Of a stretch of 64,000 nucleotides of DNA, positions 27,911 to 37,304 are shown one piece after another. The stretch spans positions 1 to 64,000 of the forward strand of contig NC_035922.1 of assembly GCF_000348985.1 (NCBI RefSeq). The letters run 5' to 3'. The position numbers and the translations under genes are program-made. This DNA is from Huiozyma naganishii CBS 8797 (Eukaryota; Ascomycota; Saccharomycetes; Saccharomycetales; Saccharomycetaceae). Within the stretch, counting starts at the first letter, position 1, and every line of letters begins with the position of its first letter. The notes under the pieces are model-generated. The model was not told the DNA's origin. It did not search any database and was given only the letters and a program-made list of their open reading frames with translations.

Positions 27911-30667
27911 TTATATCTGCTTCCTTAGTTCCAAAAGTCTGTCCCAGCCATCGGAGCCGTCCCATCTACCTTTGCCCTTGGACATTAGGGCTTTGACGGC
28001 GCTCCGTGCCTTATACTTCCAATCTTTGCAAACCACGCTTCCGGAGCCATACTTCCCCTCCATCTCGCCAAGGGATTCGTAAGCGGCCACCAAATCGTCA
28101 CACGCATCAACAGCGTCGTCCCATGCGGTTTCCTTCACCTCGATGTCCGGGTTCTGGGAAACGGCCCTGTACGCTCTCTCGTGGCATTCTAGGGCAGCCC
28201 ATGGCCTCCTTCTCCAAAGCTCGACGCGCGCCACGAGCCTCCAGGCGCTGGCATTGTTAGTTATCACACTGGGCATCGTGACACACGTGAACTCGATGCA
28301 ATTGCGTTGGAAGTACGATAGTTGGGACTCGTCTACGTTGTCACCACGCGGGTAATCTGAGGTGACCAGGATCTCGACAAGCTCCTTGATGACCGGTAAG
28401 TCGATCGACCCATCTTCGAAGGAGTCTCTCTTCAATGTGATCAGATGCTTACAGGCTACTAAGGTATCGTCCCATTCCCGAAGTCTAAATGAAACGAGTA
28501 AGTAGTTCTCCCATATTCTCCAATTCCTTTGAGAATCAGAAGTTACAGCCTTTTTCAAACAACTGAAGGCCTCCTTCAACTTTCCCAGTTGTACGTACGC
28601 AGCACTCAGGTTTGACCAGGCCATTGCATGGGTATCGTCCAGGGAGACACATCGAGAAAATGCCTCCGCGGCGACCTTCATCCTCTCACACTCAAGGGCT
28701 ACGCACCCATAAAAATACCAAGTCTCGAAATTCAAAGAGTACTGTCTCAATGAGTCGTTCAGGTGCTTCAAAACAAGATCGTAATCTCTCTTCAAGCCTG
28801 ACTCTTGAGGAGGGTTGTAATAGTATCTTGCAAGAGAGTTCTTCGCATTGACGTACTTCCCAATCTGCCAACTCCTTTCCCAGAGTTCAGGATCACGCCT
28901 AATGTCACCAAGGATAGATAGCGCCCTCGCGTCTTTATCGTTCTCCTCTATTCTTTTCAACAGAATAGATTCTGCAGTCTTTTCCTCTCCAACAGCAGCA
29001 TAGCAAAGTGCAGCTTCGCACCACATATGTAACCTCTCGTATATTTCAACTGCAGATTTCAACACCCCCAATGACATGTACTTCTCGGCCAACGTCGCGT
29101 CAAGCTCCCATCTCGCAATGAAAGGCAGCTGGTGGATAAACTTTAAGCGTACTATCGCGCCAACATCGTTATCCGTGCTTACTTGAGGGAGCATTCTTGT
29201 TTTGATCTTCAAATCCAATTCCTCTACTAGAGCTTGCATCTGCAGGAGACCTCTCTCGACTGTTTTCGCCTTGTTAATTTCCAAAATCGACCTTTCCCAG
29301 AATGCTCTCGAGGTAATAGTCCAGTTCTCCTTCTTGAACCCGCCGCTTTGATATATGATTCTTGCAATCAACGCACCCAACTCCTCCTCAACGAGCGCAT
29401 CCTTTGCTGGTGTGGTTTGTCTAATAGTGTACAGTCTCAATAGGAGCTGTATCGTATCGTATGCGAACAGTTCAGGTTGTTCGTTTGGATCCAAATCTTT
29501 TAATTCTGCGGGGATGTTTTCTTGCAGTTGAGCCACACAGAGTAATTTATCCTCTTCTAGAGTGGTATTTAAGTCTAGTTTCTGTTTTTTAAAGATTTGT
29601 TCATCAAGTGGTTCTGACCCAATTGATTCAAACTGAGGTTTTTCCAAAAGAACGTCCGAGTTTAAGCTAAAGGTTTCCTGGGTGAAAGTGTCCTCATTTG
29701 CCGTTTGCTCAGTGTCATTGGTCAATGCCGATTTGGCAAGAATGATCAACCCAGAGTGTGTAGCTTGTTGGAATTTCGTTCTCTTGGCGCGAGCACCTGT
29801 GAGGACGAATTGCAACCCAGTTAATTTTTTAGCTTTGATCAGTGACGGTAGGCAAAGGTGTTCCGTTTGAATCGCAAGGGAGCACTTGACATTCTCCAAG
29901 TAGTAAATGGTGTACAGTTTCTTCTTAAACTCGTCTGTTACGAACTCTGCATCCAGATCTTTGACGATAGCGTGCACAATATCGATCGACTCCAGTATCG
30001 CTGCTGCAACATTCGGTTGGTGTCCAGAGGGCTCTGGAAGAACGGATATGTGAGCGAGTAAAGCCCTTGCCCTCCACCAGTGTGCAACGGCTACAAGGGC
30101 CGGCGTCTCCGATTTAGAGATGACTGGGAGCGGGCTATTCTCGTGCGCTTGAACCTCGAAGAGCAGGCTCGGCTGCCGCGTTAATTGCTCGAGCAATAAC
30201 AGCGCGATGACAAGGCATTCCGGATTGTCCATCAGTTCGTATGCGGATTGTCCGTGGACCGTTAGACTTTGCACGAACTGGCCGCGCACACTTCCCAAGT
30301 CGCATTTCGAGTACAACCTTTCCAACAAGGCTACTGGAACAGCAGGCCCCGTGTAGTTGTTCTGGATAAACGTCTGCAAGAGGGCAATAGTCAGCAGTAG
30401 CGTCCTGTTTGCCGTGTGTTCCGGGAACTTCGTTTTCAGGTGCAAGTTGAGCCTAGCCATCAGGGATTCCGAGGATGACTGTGTCCCGGAAGCCTCAATA
30501 GCTCCACTCGCCAGGTCCGCCCCATCATCGGTGATCAACCGATTGACCACTTTGTACGAATTACCGTCCGAGATGTCGCTAAACAGCTGCGAAACCTCCG
30601 AATCACCCCGCAGCGACTCTGGAATACTCGCACCAAGCAGCAAATAGCAATGCAGTGCCACCTCCAT
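27911..30667 (-). CDS. EMW1: TPR protein Emw1 (TTC27 homologue)
   Basis: An essential, conserved tetratricopeptide protein required for cell integrity; the yeast mutant is suppressed by mannoprotein or cell-wall pathway changes, and TTC27 proteins are widespread in eukaryotes. It has 918 residues (yeast 904) from ATG 30667. The N-terminal 450 residues are helical and variable. The C-terminal half contains clear TPRs: LKSAVEIYERLHMWCEAALCY, LNFETWYFYGCVALECERM, AMAWSNLSAAYVQLGKLKEA and ASAWRLVARVELWRR. It is the YNL313C orthologue, divergent from RFA2 (YNL312W) as in S. cerevisiae, so this pair keeps its order. An RRPE-like TGAAAAAATTTT lies at 30775-30786 in the shared promoter. Confidence 0.95.
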   Translation of the reverse strand: MEVALHCYLLLGASIPESLRGDSEVSQLFSDISDGNSYKVVNRLITDDGADLASGAIEASGTQSSSESLMARLNLHLKTKFPEHTANRTLLLTIALLQTFIQNNYTGPAVPVALLERLYSKCDLGSVRGQFVQSLTVHGQSAYELMDNPECLVIALLLLEQLTRQPSLLFEVQAHENSPLPVISKSETPALVAVAHWWRARALLAHISVLPEPSGHQPNVAAAILESIDIVHAIVKDLDAEFVTDEFKKKLYTIYYLENVKCSLAIQTEHLCLPSLIKAKKLTGLQFVLTGARAKRTKFQQATHSGLIILAKSALTNDTEQTANEDTFTQETFSLNSDVLLEKPQFESIGSEPLDEQIFKKQKLDLNTTLEEDKLLCVAQLQENIPAELKDLDPNEQPELFAYDTIQLLLRLYTIRQTTPAKDALVEEELGALIARIIYQSGGFKKENWTITSRAFWERSILEINKAKTVERGLLQMQALVEELDLKIKTRMLPQVSTDNDVGAIVRLKFIHQLPFIARWELDATLAEKYMSLGVLKSAVEIYERLHMWCEAALCYAAVGEEKTAESILLKRIEENDKDARALSILGDIRRDPELWERSWQIGKYVNAKNSLARYYYNPPQESGLKRDYDLVLKHLNDSLRQYSLNFETWYFYGCVALECERMKVAAEAFSRCVSLDDTHAMAWSNLSAAYVQLGKLKEAFSCLKKAVTSDSQRNWRIWENYLLVSFRLREWDDTLVACKHLITLKRDSFEDGSIDLPVIKELVEILVTSDYPRGDNVDESQLSYFQRNCIEFTCVTMPSVITNNASAWRLVARVELWRRRPWAALECHERAYRAVSQNPDIEVKETAWDDAVDACDDLVAAYESLGEMEGKYGSGSVVCKDWKYKARSAVKALMSKGKGRWDGSDGWDRLLELRKQI

Positions 30668-30820
30668 GTCTTCTTGTGTATATGTGTGTTATTCCGTTAC
30701 TAAGTAGCAGGTACCAGGTGCATCGGTACTGCGATGCCCATCGACTGATGAACAGACGAGATCTCGATTTCACTTGAAAAAATTTTCGAACTTTTTGTGA
30801 TGAAGAGAAGGGTCTTCGTA

Positions 30821-30826
30821 ACGCGT
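30821..30826 (+). promoter_or_regulatory. MCB element upstream of RFA2
   Basis: ACGCGT, the MBF (Mbp1-Swi6) core site of DNA-replication genes, with a second near match GACGCG shortly after at about 30840. It is 61 bp before the preferred ATG at 30887 but would be inside the coding region if the in-frame ATG at 30800 were used, which argues for 30887. Confidence 0.5.
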
Positions 30827-30886
30827 CAGGTCGCCAAGGACGCGACTAGGACAGAATTTGGTACACAGCAAGATACACAGAGACCA

Positions 30887-31750
30887 ATGGCAACATACCA
30901 ATCATACACGGAGTACTCTAATATGCAAGGAGGTGGGTTTGAGAGCGGGGGCGACTCGAGACCCGGCACGTCGGATTCGTCAGCGGTGAGGAAGATGTCC
31001 ACCCTGACGCCCGTGACGATCAAGCAGATACTTGAGTCGACGCAGGAGGTGCAGGATGGTCCCTTTGTTTCCCACGGGCAGGAGCTGCACCACATCAGTT
31101 TTGTCGGGGTGGTGCGGAACATTACGGACCACACCTCGAACATATACGTCACTGTGGAGGACGGATCCGGGCAGATAGAGGTACGGAAGTGGTCTGACGA
31201 CGCTTCGGATATGTCCGCGCCAGACGCTATGGAGGACAGCAACGGCAACGATGGGGTCGGTTCGCAGATCGCGCAGCAGTTCACAATCGGCACGTACGTG
31301 AAAGTGTACGGTGCATTGAAGGAGTTTAGCGGGAAGAAGAACATTCAGTACGCAGTGATCAAGAACGTGGAATCCTTTAACGATGTCTTGACTCACCATT
31401 TGGAGGCGATCAAATGGCATGCCATCAGCACGGGCAAGCTACCTGACCCAACGGGTGTCTCCCCCCTAGGGGACAATGCTACTTCCGCTGCGAGTGGGGG
31501 GAACTCGGGCGGTNNNNNNNNNNNNNNNNNNNNCGCTGAGGGGAAAGACGTTGCTCCAACTCAGCTGGTCCTTGATTTCTGTAAGCAGCAGTGCAGAGGT
31601 AAGGACGCCAATTCATTTGCCGTGCCAATGCAACTGATTTCGCAAAATTTGAACATAGACGAGGAAACTGTACGGAACGTATGCGGGACATTGACAGAGC
31701 AAGGTTTTATATACCCTACGTTCGACGACACGCATTTCTTCGCGCTATGA
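30887..31750 (+). CDS. RFA2: Replication protein A 32-kDa subunit Rfa2
   Basis: Middle subunit of the single-stranded DNA-binding heterotrimer used in replication, repair, recombination and telomere maintenance. From ATG 30887 the protein is MATYQSYTEY..., 287 codons including a 20-N gap (yeast 273). It shows the phosphorylatable Gly/Ser-rich N-terminus, the OB fold (about 45-175) with LTPVTIKQILEST, DGPFVSHGQELHH, FVGVVRNITDHTSNIYVTVEDG and VKVYGALKEFSGKKNIQYAVIK, and the C-terminal winged helix ending GFIYPTFDDTHFFAL. An in-frame ATG at 30800 adds 29 residues without family support. In S. cerevisiae the gene has a small intron just after the ATG; here the codons run straight through, so no intron is needed. 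Confidence 0.95.
   Translation: MATYQSYTEYSNMQGGGFESGGDSRPGTSDSSAVRKMSTLTPVTIKQILESTQEVQDGPFVSHGQELHHISFVGVVRNITDHTSNIYVTVEDGSGQIEVRKWSDDASDMSAPDAMEDSNGNDGVGSQIAQQFTIGTYVKVYGALKEFSGKKNIQYAVIKNVESFNDVLTHHLEAIKWHAISTGKLPDPTGVSPLGDNATSAASGGNSGGXXXXXXXAEGKDVAPTQLVLDFCKQQCRGKDANSFAVPMQLISQNLNIDEETVRNVCGTLTEQGFIYPTFDDTHFFAL
31514..31533. other. Assembly gap (20 N) inside RFA2
   Basis: It falls in the Gly/Ser-rich linker between the OB fold and the winged helix, right after a GGNSGG sequence, so a short GGN-type repeat may have collapsed. The frame is preserved across it. Confidence 0.9.
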
Positions 31751-32340
31751 ATCCTTAAATACATCTCTATGTACTACTGGTTAGGGGGAGGGAATTGAGG
31801 ATATTTGTAAAATCTTTAGTCGGGTGGAGTTGGCTTTCATGTTTTGAATGTTGGTTACGTTACGGCACCCTGACCTAGCTACATGGTTGAGGCGAGATAT
31901 TGTAGAAGCAGATATGTCCAAAGTTATATACCATTCGAATAATATGTCTATCATATAGTAATCTTTACCTACTGAATCTCATGTATTAAAGAACCAAGGT
32001 CGCATGTTAGTTGGATACCGTCAGTTAGATATCGATTAATACGTTGTAGTTATATTGGATATCAGAATTACTTGTGGTCCCAGTAGAAGTTTGGCATTTG
32101 GAGGCATGTGGATAGCCCGTTATTCGGAAAGTATGTAAACTGCAAGGTATTTGCACCGACATTGAATCCAAAACCCAACAAACAACGAAGACTTAATCAA
32201 GCAAGTGCAGCAAATATGACTCGTATAATTGTGTGTATACTGTATATCAGAATATTAAACTGTCTTAACATATCTCTTTCAATCACAATTAACTTTAGCT
32301 CTTACAAAGTATTTAAAGTTTTGCCGCTAAACTTTCAAAT
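31751..32340. other. RFA2-GAS4 intergenic region
   Basis: About 590 bp of AT-rich sequence before the GAS4 control site. In S. cerevisiae nothing equivalent separates these genes because they lie on different chromosomes. I see no tRNA, no conserved ORF and no clear centromere arrangement. Confidence 0.5.
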
Positions 32341-32349
32341 GACACAAAA
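32341..32349 (+). promoter_or_regulatory. Mid-sporulation element (Ndt80 site) of GAS4
   Basis: GACACAAAA is a full match to the MSE consensus gNCRCAAAW and lies 85 bp before the GAS4 ATG. Yeast GAS4 is a mid-sporulation gene, so Ndt80 control fits. Confidence 0.65.
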
Positions 32350-32433
32350 TGGAACCAGTTAATAAAAGAGACAGGTGGTGTAGAGACAGTTGTCGGGCCC
32401 TAAAGTTACTCTACGATAGTTCTAGTGTTTACG

Positions 32434-33861
32434 ATGAGATTACTGAATGCATTCCCGCAAATAGTGTTTGTTTCGCTGCTCGCACGCGGCACCTCTGGCT
32501 CGAAACAGAGTGATCGTGGTGTACACCCGATTGAGACAATTGGGAACCATTTCATCGATTCTGTCACTGGGGAGCCCTTCTTTATAAGGGGACTCGCATA
32601 CCAGCCCGGCGGGTCCGCAGAGGTTAACCGCGATTCGGACCCGCTATCAGACCCAGAGCTGTGTGCTCGTGATATCCCGCTGTTCCAGCAATTGGGTGTT
32701 AACACAATAAGAATATATTCGTTGAATCCACATTTGAATCACGACAAGTGCATGAGCATGCTCGCTGCAGCTGGGATATATTTGCTACTGGATGTAAACT
32801 CTCCCATGCAAACCCAACATCTGAATCGGTACGAACCGTGGACCACGTACAACGAGGACTATCTGTCTCATATTTTCCAGTTGGTGAAGCAGTTTTCAAG
32901 TTATCCAAATACTCTTGGCGTGTTTGCTGGCAATGAGGTCATTAACGACAAGAAATCCTCGGAGAAGTCCCCCCGGTATGTCAAGCAGGTCGTCGGAGAT
33001 CTCAAAAAATTCGTCAAGTCGCACTGCGCGCGGAACATCCCCGTTGGCTACTCAGCAGCGGACGATTTGGACTACAGAGTGTCGTTGTCAAAATACCTAG
33101 AGTGCACTGAGGGCGACGACGATTACAGTGTCGATTTTTACGGGGTGAACTCCTACCAATGGTGTGGCCAGCAGACAATGGAGTCTTCAGGGTACAACGT
33201 GCTAGCGGATGCTTACAAGGATTACACCAAGCCGGTGCTCCTATCCGAGTTTGGCTGCAATAGGGTGAAACCGCGGATCTTCCAGGAAGTCGAGGGCCTG
33301 TTTTCGAAGGAGATGTTGCGCACTTTTAGTGGAGGGATAGCGTACGAGTACTCCCAAGAGTCTAACGATTACGGGCTTGTGGAGATCGATGTGAATAGTG
33401 GGGACGTCGCGCTGTTGGGCGATTTCAAACAGCTTCAAGAACGATTTAATCGCATTGACACGTTGGCAATTGCAAGCGAGAAACCCAGGGCCAAAAGCCC
33501 CATCTCGTGTTCTCACAAGTACCAAAATCTGAACATTGAAGTAGACGTGAACAGCACGCTTTCCTCTGAGCTGATTGGCAAGGGAGTGGACATCCAACAG
33601 GGACAGTATGTGCAGTTGCAGGAATCTGATCTGAAAAGCACACGGTCTGTATTCGACGTTGACGGCAGGAAATGGACTGGACAGAGCAAGATTGACGTCA
33701 TCCGGGACCTGTCATTGCCAGGTAGCTCGCCTATGTCACCCCCGAGGGATGAGGTAAAACGCGGCACAGGTAAGCAGAGAAACGTTGGCACTGTCTTGGA
33801 GAGACCGGCCCTCATAATTGCTGGTGCTGCCCTTGCTGGTGCTGCGTTTCTCGTGTTGTAA
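32434..33861 (+). CDS. GAS4: 1,3-beta-glucanosyltransferase Gas4-type (GH72)
   Basis: A GPI-anchored enzyme that elongates and remodels beta-1,3-glucan; Gas2/Gas4 act in spore-wall assembly. It has 475 residues (yeast Gas4 471) from ATG 32434. It shows a signal peptide (1-22), a GH72 catalytic domain with GEPFFIRGLAYQPGG and NTIRIYSLNPHLNHD, acid/base E168 in FAGNEVIND and nucleophile E272 in LLSEFGCN. The following stalk lacks the Cys-rich X8/CBM43 domain, as in Gas4, and there is a hydrophobic GPI-type C-terminus (IIAGAALAGAAFLVL). It is the YOL132W position. A perfect mid-sporulation element lies upstream. The neighbouring ALR1 and YOL131W of S. cerevisiae are absent here. Confidence 0.94.
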   Translation: MRLLNAFPQIVFVSLLARGTSGSKQSDRGVHPIETIGNHFIDSVTGEPFFIRGLAYQPGGSAEVNRDSDPLSDPELCARDIPLFQQLGVNTIRIYSLNPHLNHDKCMSMLAAAGIYLLLDVNSPMQTQHLNRYEPWTTYNEDYLSHIFQLVKQFSSYPNTLGVFAGNEVINDKKSSEKSPRYVKQVVGDLKKFVKSHCARNIPVGYSAADDLDYRVSLSKYLECTEGDDDYSVDFYGVNSYQWCGQQTMESSGYNVLADAYKDYTKPVLLSEFGCNRVKPRIFQEVEGLFSKEMLRTFSGGIAYEYSQESNDYGLVEIDVNSGDVALLGDFKQLQERFNRIDTLAIASEKPRAKSPISCSHKYQNLNIEVDVNSTLSSELIGKGVDIQQGQYVQLQESDLKSTRSVFDVDGRKWTGQSKIDVIRDLSLPGSSPMSPPRDEVKRGTGKQRNVGTVLERPALIIAGAALAGAAFLVL

Positions 33862-34032
33862 GTAGCGTGAGCCTCGTTTCTTCTGATATAACTGAAAAAT
33901 TGCATATTACATATATCAAGACTGAAGATGCACATACTGACACCAGCTGTTGCTCTGCTGAACTGATAACGGTTAGCGGCAGTCTCTGAAGTTGACCGAG
34001 CCGTTTGACACGAATACTCTTCTGCAGTAGTG

Positions 34033-34584
34033 ATGGAGACTGAACCAAATAACAGGTTGTTTCGTCTGCCCTTCAAGATCCCGAGCTTCCAAGGGGTCCG
34101 GGCACTCGGGGTGTACCTTTCGGGGACCCTGTACGCACTCGGGTTCTGGGTCTTCCTGGATGCTGTCCTTTACTCCAAGTACTCTAACGCATCTGATGTG
34201 CACGTCACGTTCATTGACTGGATCCCCTTCCTGTGCAGCACACTAGGTATGATTGTGGTGAACTCCATTGAGAAGAACCGGTTGATGCAAGGTGCACTGA
34301 ACGGCGGTTCTGGCGGCGGTGCATTTGGCGGGGACTTGGACGCGCACATGGCTTGGCAAGCACGTACAGTGCTGTTCTGTGGGTTTGCGCTGCTTGCCGG
34401 TGGGCTTGCTGGGTCGATAGTCGTTTTGGTTATCAAGTTTCTGGTCAAGGACTACACGTCGTACCCTACCCTTGGGATGGGTGTGAACAACGTGTTGGGG
34501 AATTTGTTGATACTGGGGAGCTGTGTGATCCTGTGGGTTGCACAGACGGTAGAGGACGAATACTCGTACTCTTTGACTATATAA
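34033..34584 (+). CDS. VPS68: Vacuolar protein sorting membrane protein Vps68
   Basis: A small four-helix membrane protein that works with Vps55 in late-endosome-to-vacuole transport. It has 183 residues (yeast 184), starting METEPNNRLFRLPFK; the codon before the ATG is a GTG and is not used. Four hydrophobic helices are visible (about 23-45, 60-80, 108-132 and 150-170), with the highly conserved DAVLYSKYSNASDVHVTFID, WIPFLCSTLG, WQARTVLF and ending EDEYSYSLTI. It is the YOL129W orthologue, directly downstream of GAS4 in the same orientation. Confidence 0.97.
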   Translation: METEPNNRLFRLPFKIPSFQGVRALGVYLSGTLYALGFWVFLDAVLYSKYSNASDVHVTFIDWIPFLCSTLGMIVVNSIEKNRLMQGALNGGSGGGAFGGDLDAHMAWQARTVLFCGFALLAGGLAGSIVVLVIKFLVKDYTSYPTLGMGVNNVLGNLLILGSCVILWVAQTVEDEYSYSLTI

Positions 34585-34783
34585 TTTACGTAGTAGGAAC
34601 TTCTTGCCTCTCCCAATGCAGATAAGAATTGGCAGTCTGAACAATTAGTGTGTATAGCAAGAATTAAATGCTTATGGAGGAAAGAGAAGGAGAGAGAGTA
34701 CATTAATAAATTATATATGTGGCATGGATGAAAGTTTCAAGTTCCGTTTTATCAAGTGGGCGAGTTCTTTATGGGGATTGTTA

Positions 34784-35977
34784 TTATTGCGAGTGCTCCT
34801 CTTGTGATGGTTTCACCCTTTCTGCAAAGTCTCCTAGTATTTGTAATTCGAATTCGTTGAAGTTGAACAAGTCCGGCAGGTTTACCGGCTGTGCATGATC
34901 TCTTGGGAAAAAATATTTCTCTCTTCTGAGGTCGTCGAAGAACGGGTGAGCCAAGATCCTTCTTGGTGACAATCTTGTCTGTGGTTCGTAAACGAGCACT
35001 TTCATGAGCAGATCGATCCCATCTGGTCCCGATTTACCAAAATATTTTTCGAACCTGGACTGTGGCGTGCCCGTGAACAATGGTTTCGAGTACAGAGGTC
35101 CATCGTAACTTGGGTTTGAGAAGAAGATAAATTTTTTGTCCGGTGGTCCCAGCAGTTTTGCGATTTCGCGCAATTGCAACAGGGGTTCCTGTCCTTGGAA
35201 GATAGCTTTGCTGACAAGCATCTCTCCGATGACACACCCAAGCCCCCAGATGTCCACCTGTGTCGTGTACTGCGTGGACCCCAAGATCAGTTCTGGTGCT
35301 CTGTAGAATCTGGAGCAAATGTAACTGATTGACGGTTGATCCGGTTCCAATTTTTTCGCTGAGCCGAAGTCACATATTTTGAGTACCCCTGAGCTTGGGT
35401 CGACCAAGATATTTGACGGTTTGACGTCTCTGTGACATATCCCGAATGCGTGCAAATAGAGCATACCTCTAGCGATCTGGTAACTGTACAATTTCACATG
35501 TTTCAGGGGCAACTCCATCTTGTTGTGCGCGTACCTGCTAATCTCTATCTGCAACGTTGCTGGGAGGCACTCCATGGCAAGATGCTGGTATACTTTGTTG
35601 TCTGAGGGGGACACGTGCGTGAAGAAGTATTCCAACTTGACGATATTCGGGTGGTCGGTGACACGAAGGATCTCTAACTCCCTGGACTTGTACTCTGTCT
35701 GCGCGGGCACTTTCTTAATAGCGAAGGGCCCGTACCAATTCTCCTTGTTCGGCGTGATGTACGCCTGCACGACTGTCCCGAAGGCCCCACGGCCTATCTT
35801 CCTGTACTCCTTGATGAGCATTCTCTTGACCGAGTTGGTCCTGTTCGACGTGACGTCGTCCGCGACGAACTCGTAGCTCTTCTCACTGGGGATGGCCCCG
35901 GGGGCCGTTTCCCCCTGAGTATCCGCACGCGGGTTCCCATTCAGGGGCACCTCCAGCACCTCCCTCTCTTCAGCCAT
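34784..35977 (-). CDS. MCK1: GSK3-family kinase Mck1
   Basis: A dual-specificity GSK3-type protein kinase involved in meiosis, Rcn1/Sic1 stability, centromere function and stress signalling. It has 397 residues from ATG 35977 (yeast 375); the extra length is in the N-terminal tail. Kinase landmarks are the G-loop IGRGAFGTV (61-69), the AIKK lysine K88, CHRDVKPSN (H182-D184), DFG 203-205, the activation-loop tyrosine Y219 in SISYICSRFYRAPE, and the GSK3-typical LLGPPDKKFIFFSNP and LVYEPQTRLSPRRILAHPFF. Position is equivalent to YNL307C/YOL128C (MCK1/YGK3 ohnologues); length and similarity fit MCK1. The frame is open far upstream but has no ATG there. Confidence 0.95.
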   Translation of the reverse strand: MAEEREVLEVPLNGNPRADTQGETAPGAIPSEKSYEFVADDVTSNRTNSVKRMLIKEYRKIGRGAFGTVVQAYITPNKENWYGPFAIKKVPAQTEYKSRELEILRVTDHPNIVKLEYFFTHVSPSDNKVYQHLAMECLPATLQIEISRYAHNKMELPLKHVKLYSYQIARGMLYLHAFGICHRDVKPSNILVDPSSGVLKICDFGSAKKLEPDQPSISYICSRFYRAPELILGSTQYTTQVDIWGLGCVIGEMLVSKAIFQGQEPLLQLREIAKLLGPPDKKFIFFSNPSYDGPLYSKPLFTGTPQSRFEKYFGKSGPDGIDLLMKVLVYEPQTRLSPRRILAHPFFDDLRREKYFFPRDHAQPVNLPDLFNFNEFELQILGDFAERVKPSQEEHSQ

Positions 35978-36169
35978 AGTCTTCTGAGGGTTCTCGCAGT
36001 GTCCTCTTCCCGTCGTCGTGGCTCCCGCTTCGTGTTGTGGCGACTTCGAGATCCTTTTGTTTTGGAAGATATTGTGGATACATATATTTCGCAGTAATAA
36101 TGTGGTCACTTTCAACGGCACTCGCAGAACAGGTAATAAGAATATATAATAGTATGTAGTGGGTACTTG

Positions 36170-37291
36170 CTAGACTAGTTGGACTGCGAAGGTCTCGCCG
36201 TTGGCGACGTTCTTCTTGAGCTTTGAGACACACAGGGGCAGCATCTCGTTCTTCTCTGCTGCGTCCATGCGTGAGACTATGGTGTAGTCTACCGACTGGA
36301 CACCTTCACGAGTCACTGTCATGGGCACCGCGAAGAAGGAGCAGTTGTCTACCGCGTTGAGCAACTTCTCCGCGCCGTGGGCGATCGGCCTGCCCTCGAA
36401 GTCTAGTAGCGACCCGAAATTGATCGTGTTGATCTCCTTTGTGTTCCCCAAGATAACGTTGATGAAATCCTGAGCGCATTTGAAGGCCGCGTGGGCCATT
36501 GACAAAGTCGCAGAACCTTTACCGTTCTTTGCCTTGACCACTTCGTCACCACCGTACTGGACCCTGTTCACTAGGAAATCCCTTTGCTCCTTAGTGAGTT
36601 GTTCCGACAATTCGTTCTGGGAGAACAGCGGGATTATTGTCTCCCCTGAGTGCCCGCCGATCACTGGCACGAAGGGCATTGTGTTTGTTGAGTCCTTGTT
36701 CACTACTTCTCTTAGGAAAGTCGAGGCACGAACGATATCCAGTTTCGTGACACCAAAGACACGTCTTTCAATGCCTGTCCCACGGACACGCCCCTGGTGC
36801 TTTGTACGCAGTCTGTGGTGCATCACGGGGACCAAAGCGTTCACTGGGTTCGAGATGACCAGGACAAACACTTTGCGCAAATCACAGTGTTCGGCGATCG
36901 AGTCTGTCAATTGAGCGACGATCTTGGCGTTTATGTTGAACAAATCGTCCCTAGTCATCCCCGGTTTACGGGGCATCCCCGCGGGGATAATCACAACGTC
37001 TGCATTCTCCAAACAGGACCCGATCCCCGCGGAGTCGCCAGACTGTGGCGAGTGGGCCGAAACTTCCACTGGAGTGTCGATATGCGAGAGATCCGTAGCC
37101 ACGCCGTCAATGGCCTCCTTGTTCACGTCGAACAGCGCCAGGGAAAGCCTCTTCGAGTCGCAGTCTGCACCGCGCAGCAAAAACTGCAACTGCGTCTTCA
37201 ACAGCAGCGAGAGCGACTGCCCGATCCCGCCAGCGGCTCCTAAAACGGAGACTTTGAGTCCGTCTCCCTGTTCAATCACTTGGTGAGGCAT
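36170..37291 (-). CDS. MDH2: Malate dehydrogenase, cytosolic type Mdh2
   Basis: NAD-dependent oxidation of malate / reduction of oxaloacetate; cytosolic Mdh2 serves gluconeogenesis and the glyoxylate cycle. It has 373 residues (yeast 377), from ATG 37291. It shows the NAD loop GAAGGIGQS (18-26), MPRKPGMTR substrate arginines (about 106-114), NPVN at 148-151, and catalytic H214 in IGGHSGETI. There is no peroxisomal SKL-type ending (it ends FAVQLV), which separates it from Mdh3. The N-terminus Met-Pro-His matches yeast Mdh2, whose exposed proline is the Gid4 N-degron for glucose-induced degradation, so this control is probably conserved. It is the YOL126C position. A (GT)20 run sits 14 bp upstream and a GC-rich promoter separates it from TRM13. 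Confidence 0.96.
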   Translation of the reverse strand: MPHQVIEQGDGLKVSVLGAAGGIGQSLSLLLKTQLQFLLRGADCDSKRLSLALFDVNKEAIDGVATDLSHIDTPVEVSAHSPQSGDSAGIGSCLENADVVIIPAGMPRKPGMTRDDLFNINAKIVAQLTDSIAEHCDLRKVFVLVISNPVNALVPVMHHRLRTKHQGRVRGTGIERRVFGVTKLDIVRASTFLREVVNKDSTNTMPFVPVIGGHSGETIIPLFSQNELSEQLTKEQRDFLVNRVQYGGDEVVKAKNGKGSATLSMAHAAFKCAQDFINVILGNTKEINTINFGSLLDFEGRPIAHGAEKLLNAVDNCSFFAVPMTVTREGVQSVDYTIVSRMDAAEKNEMLPLCVSKLKKNVANGETFAVQLV

Positions 37292-37302
37292 GGGGATGTA
37301 AT

Positions 37303-37304
<2 letters not shown>

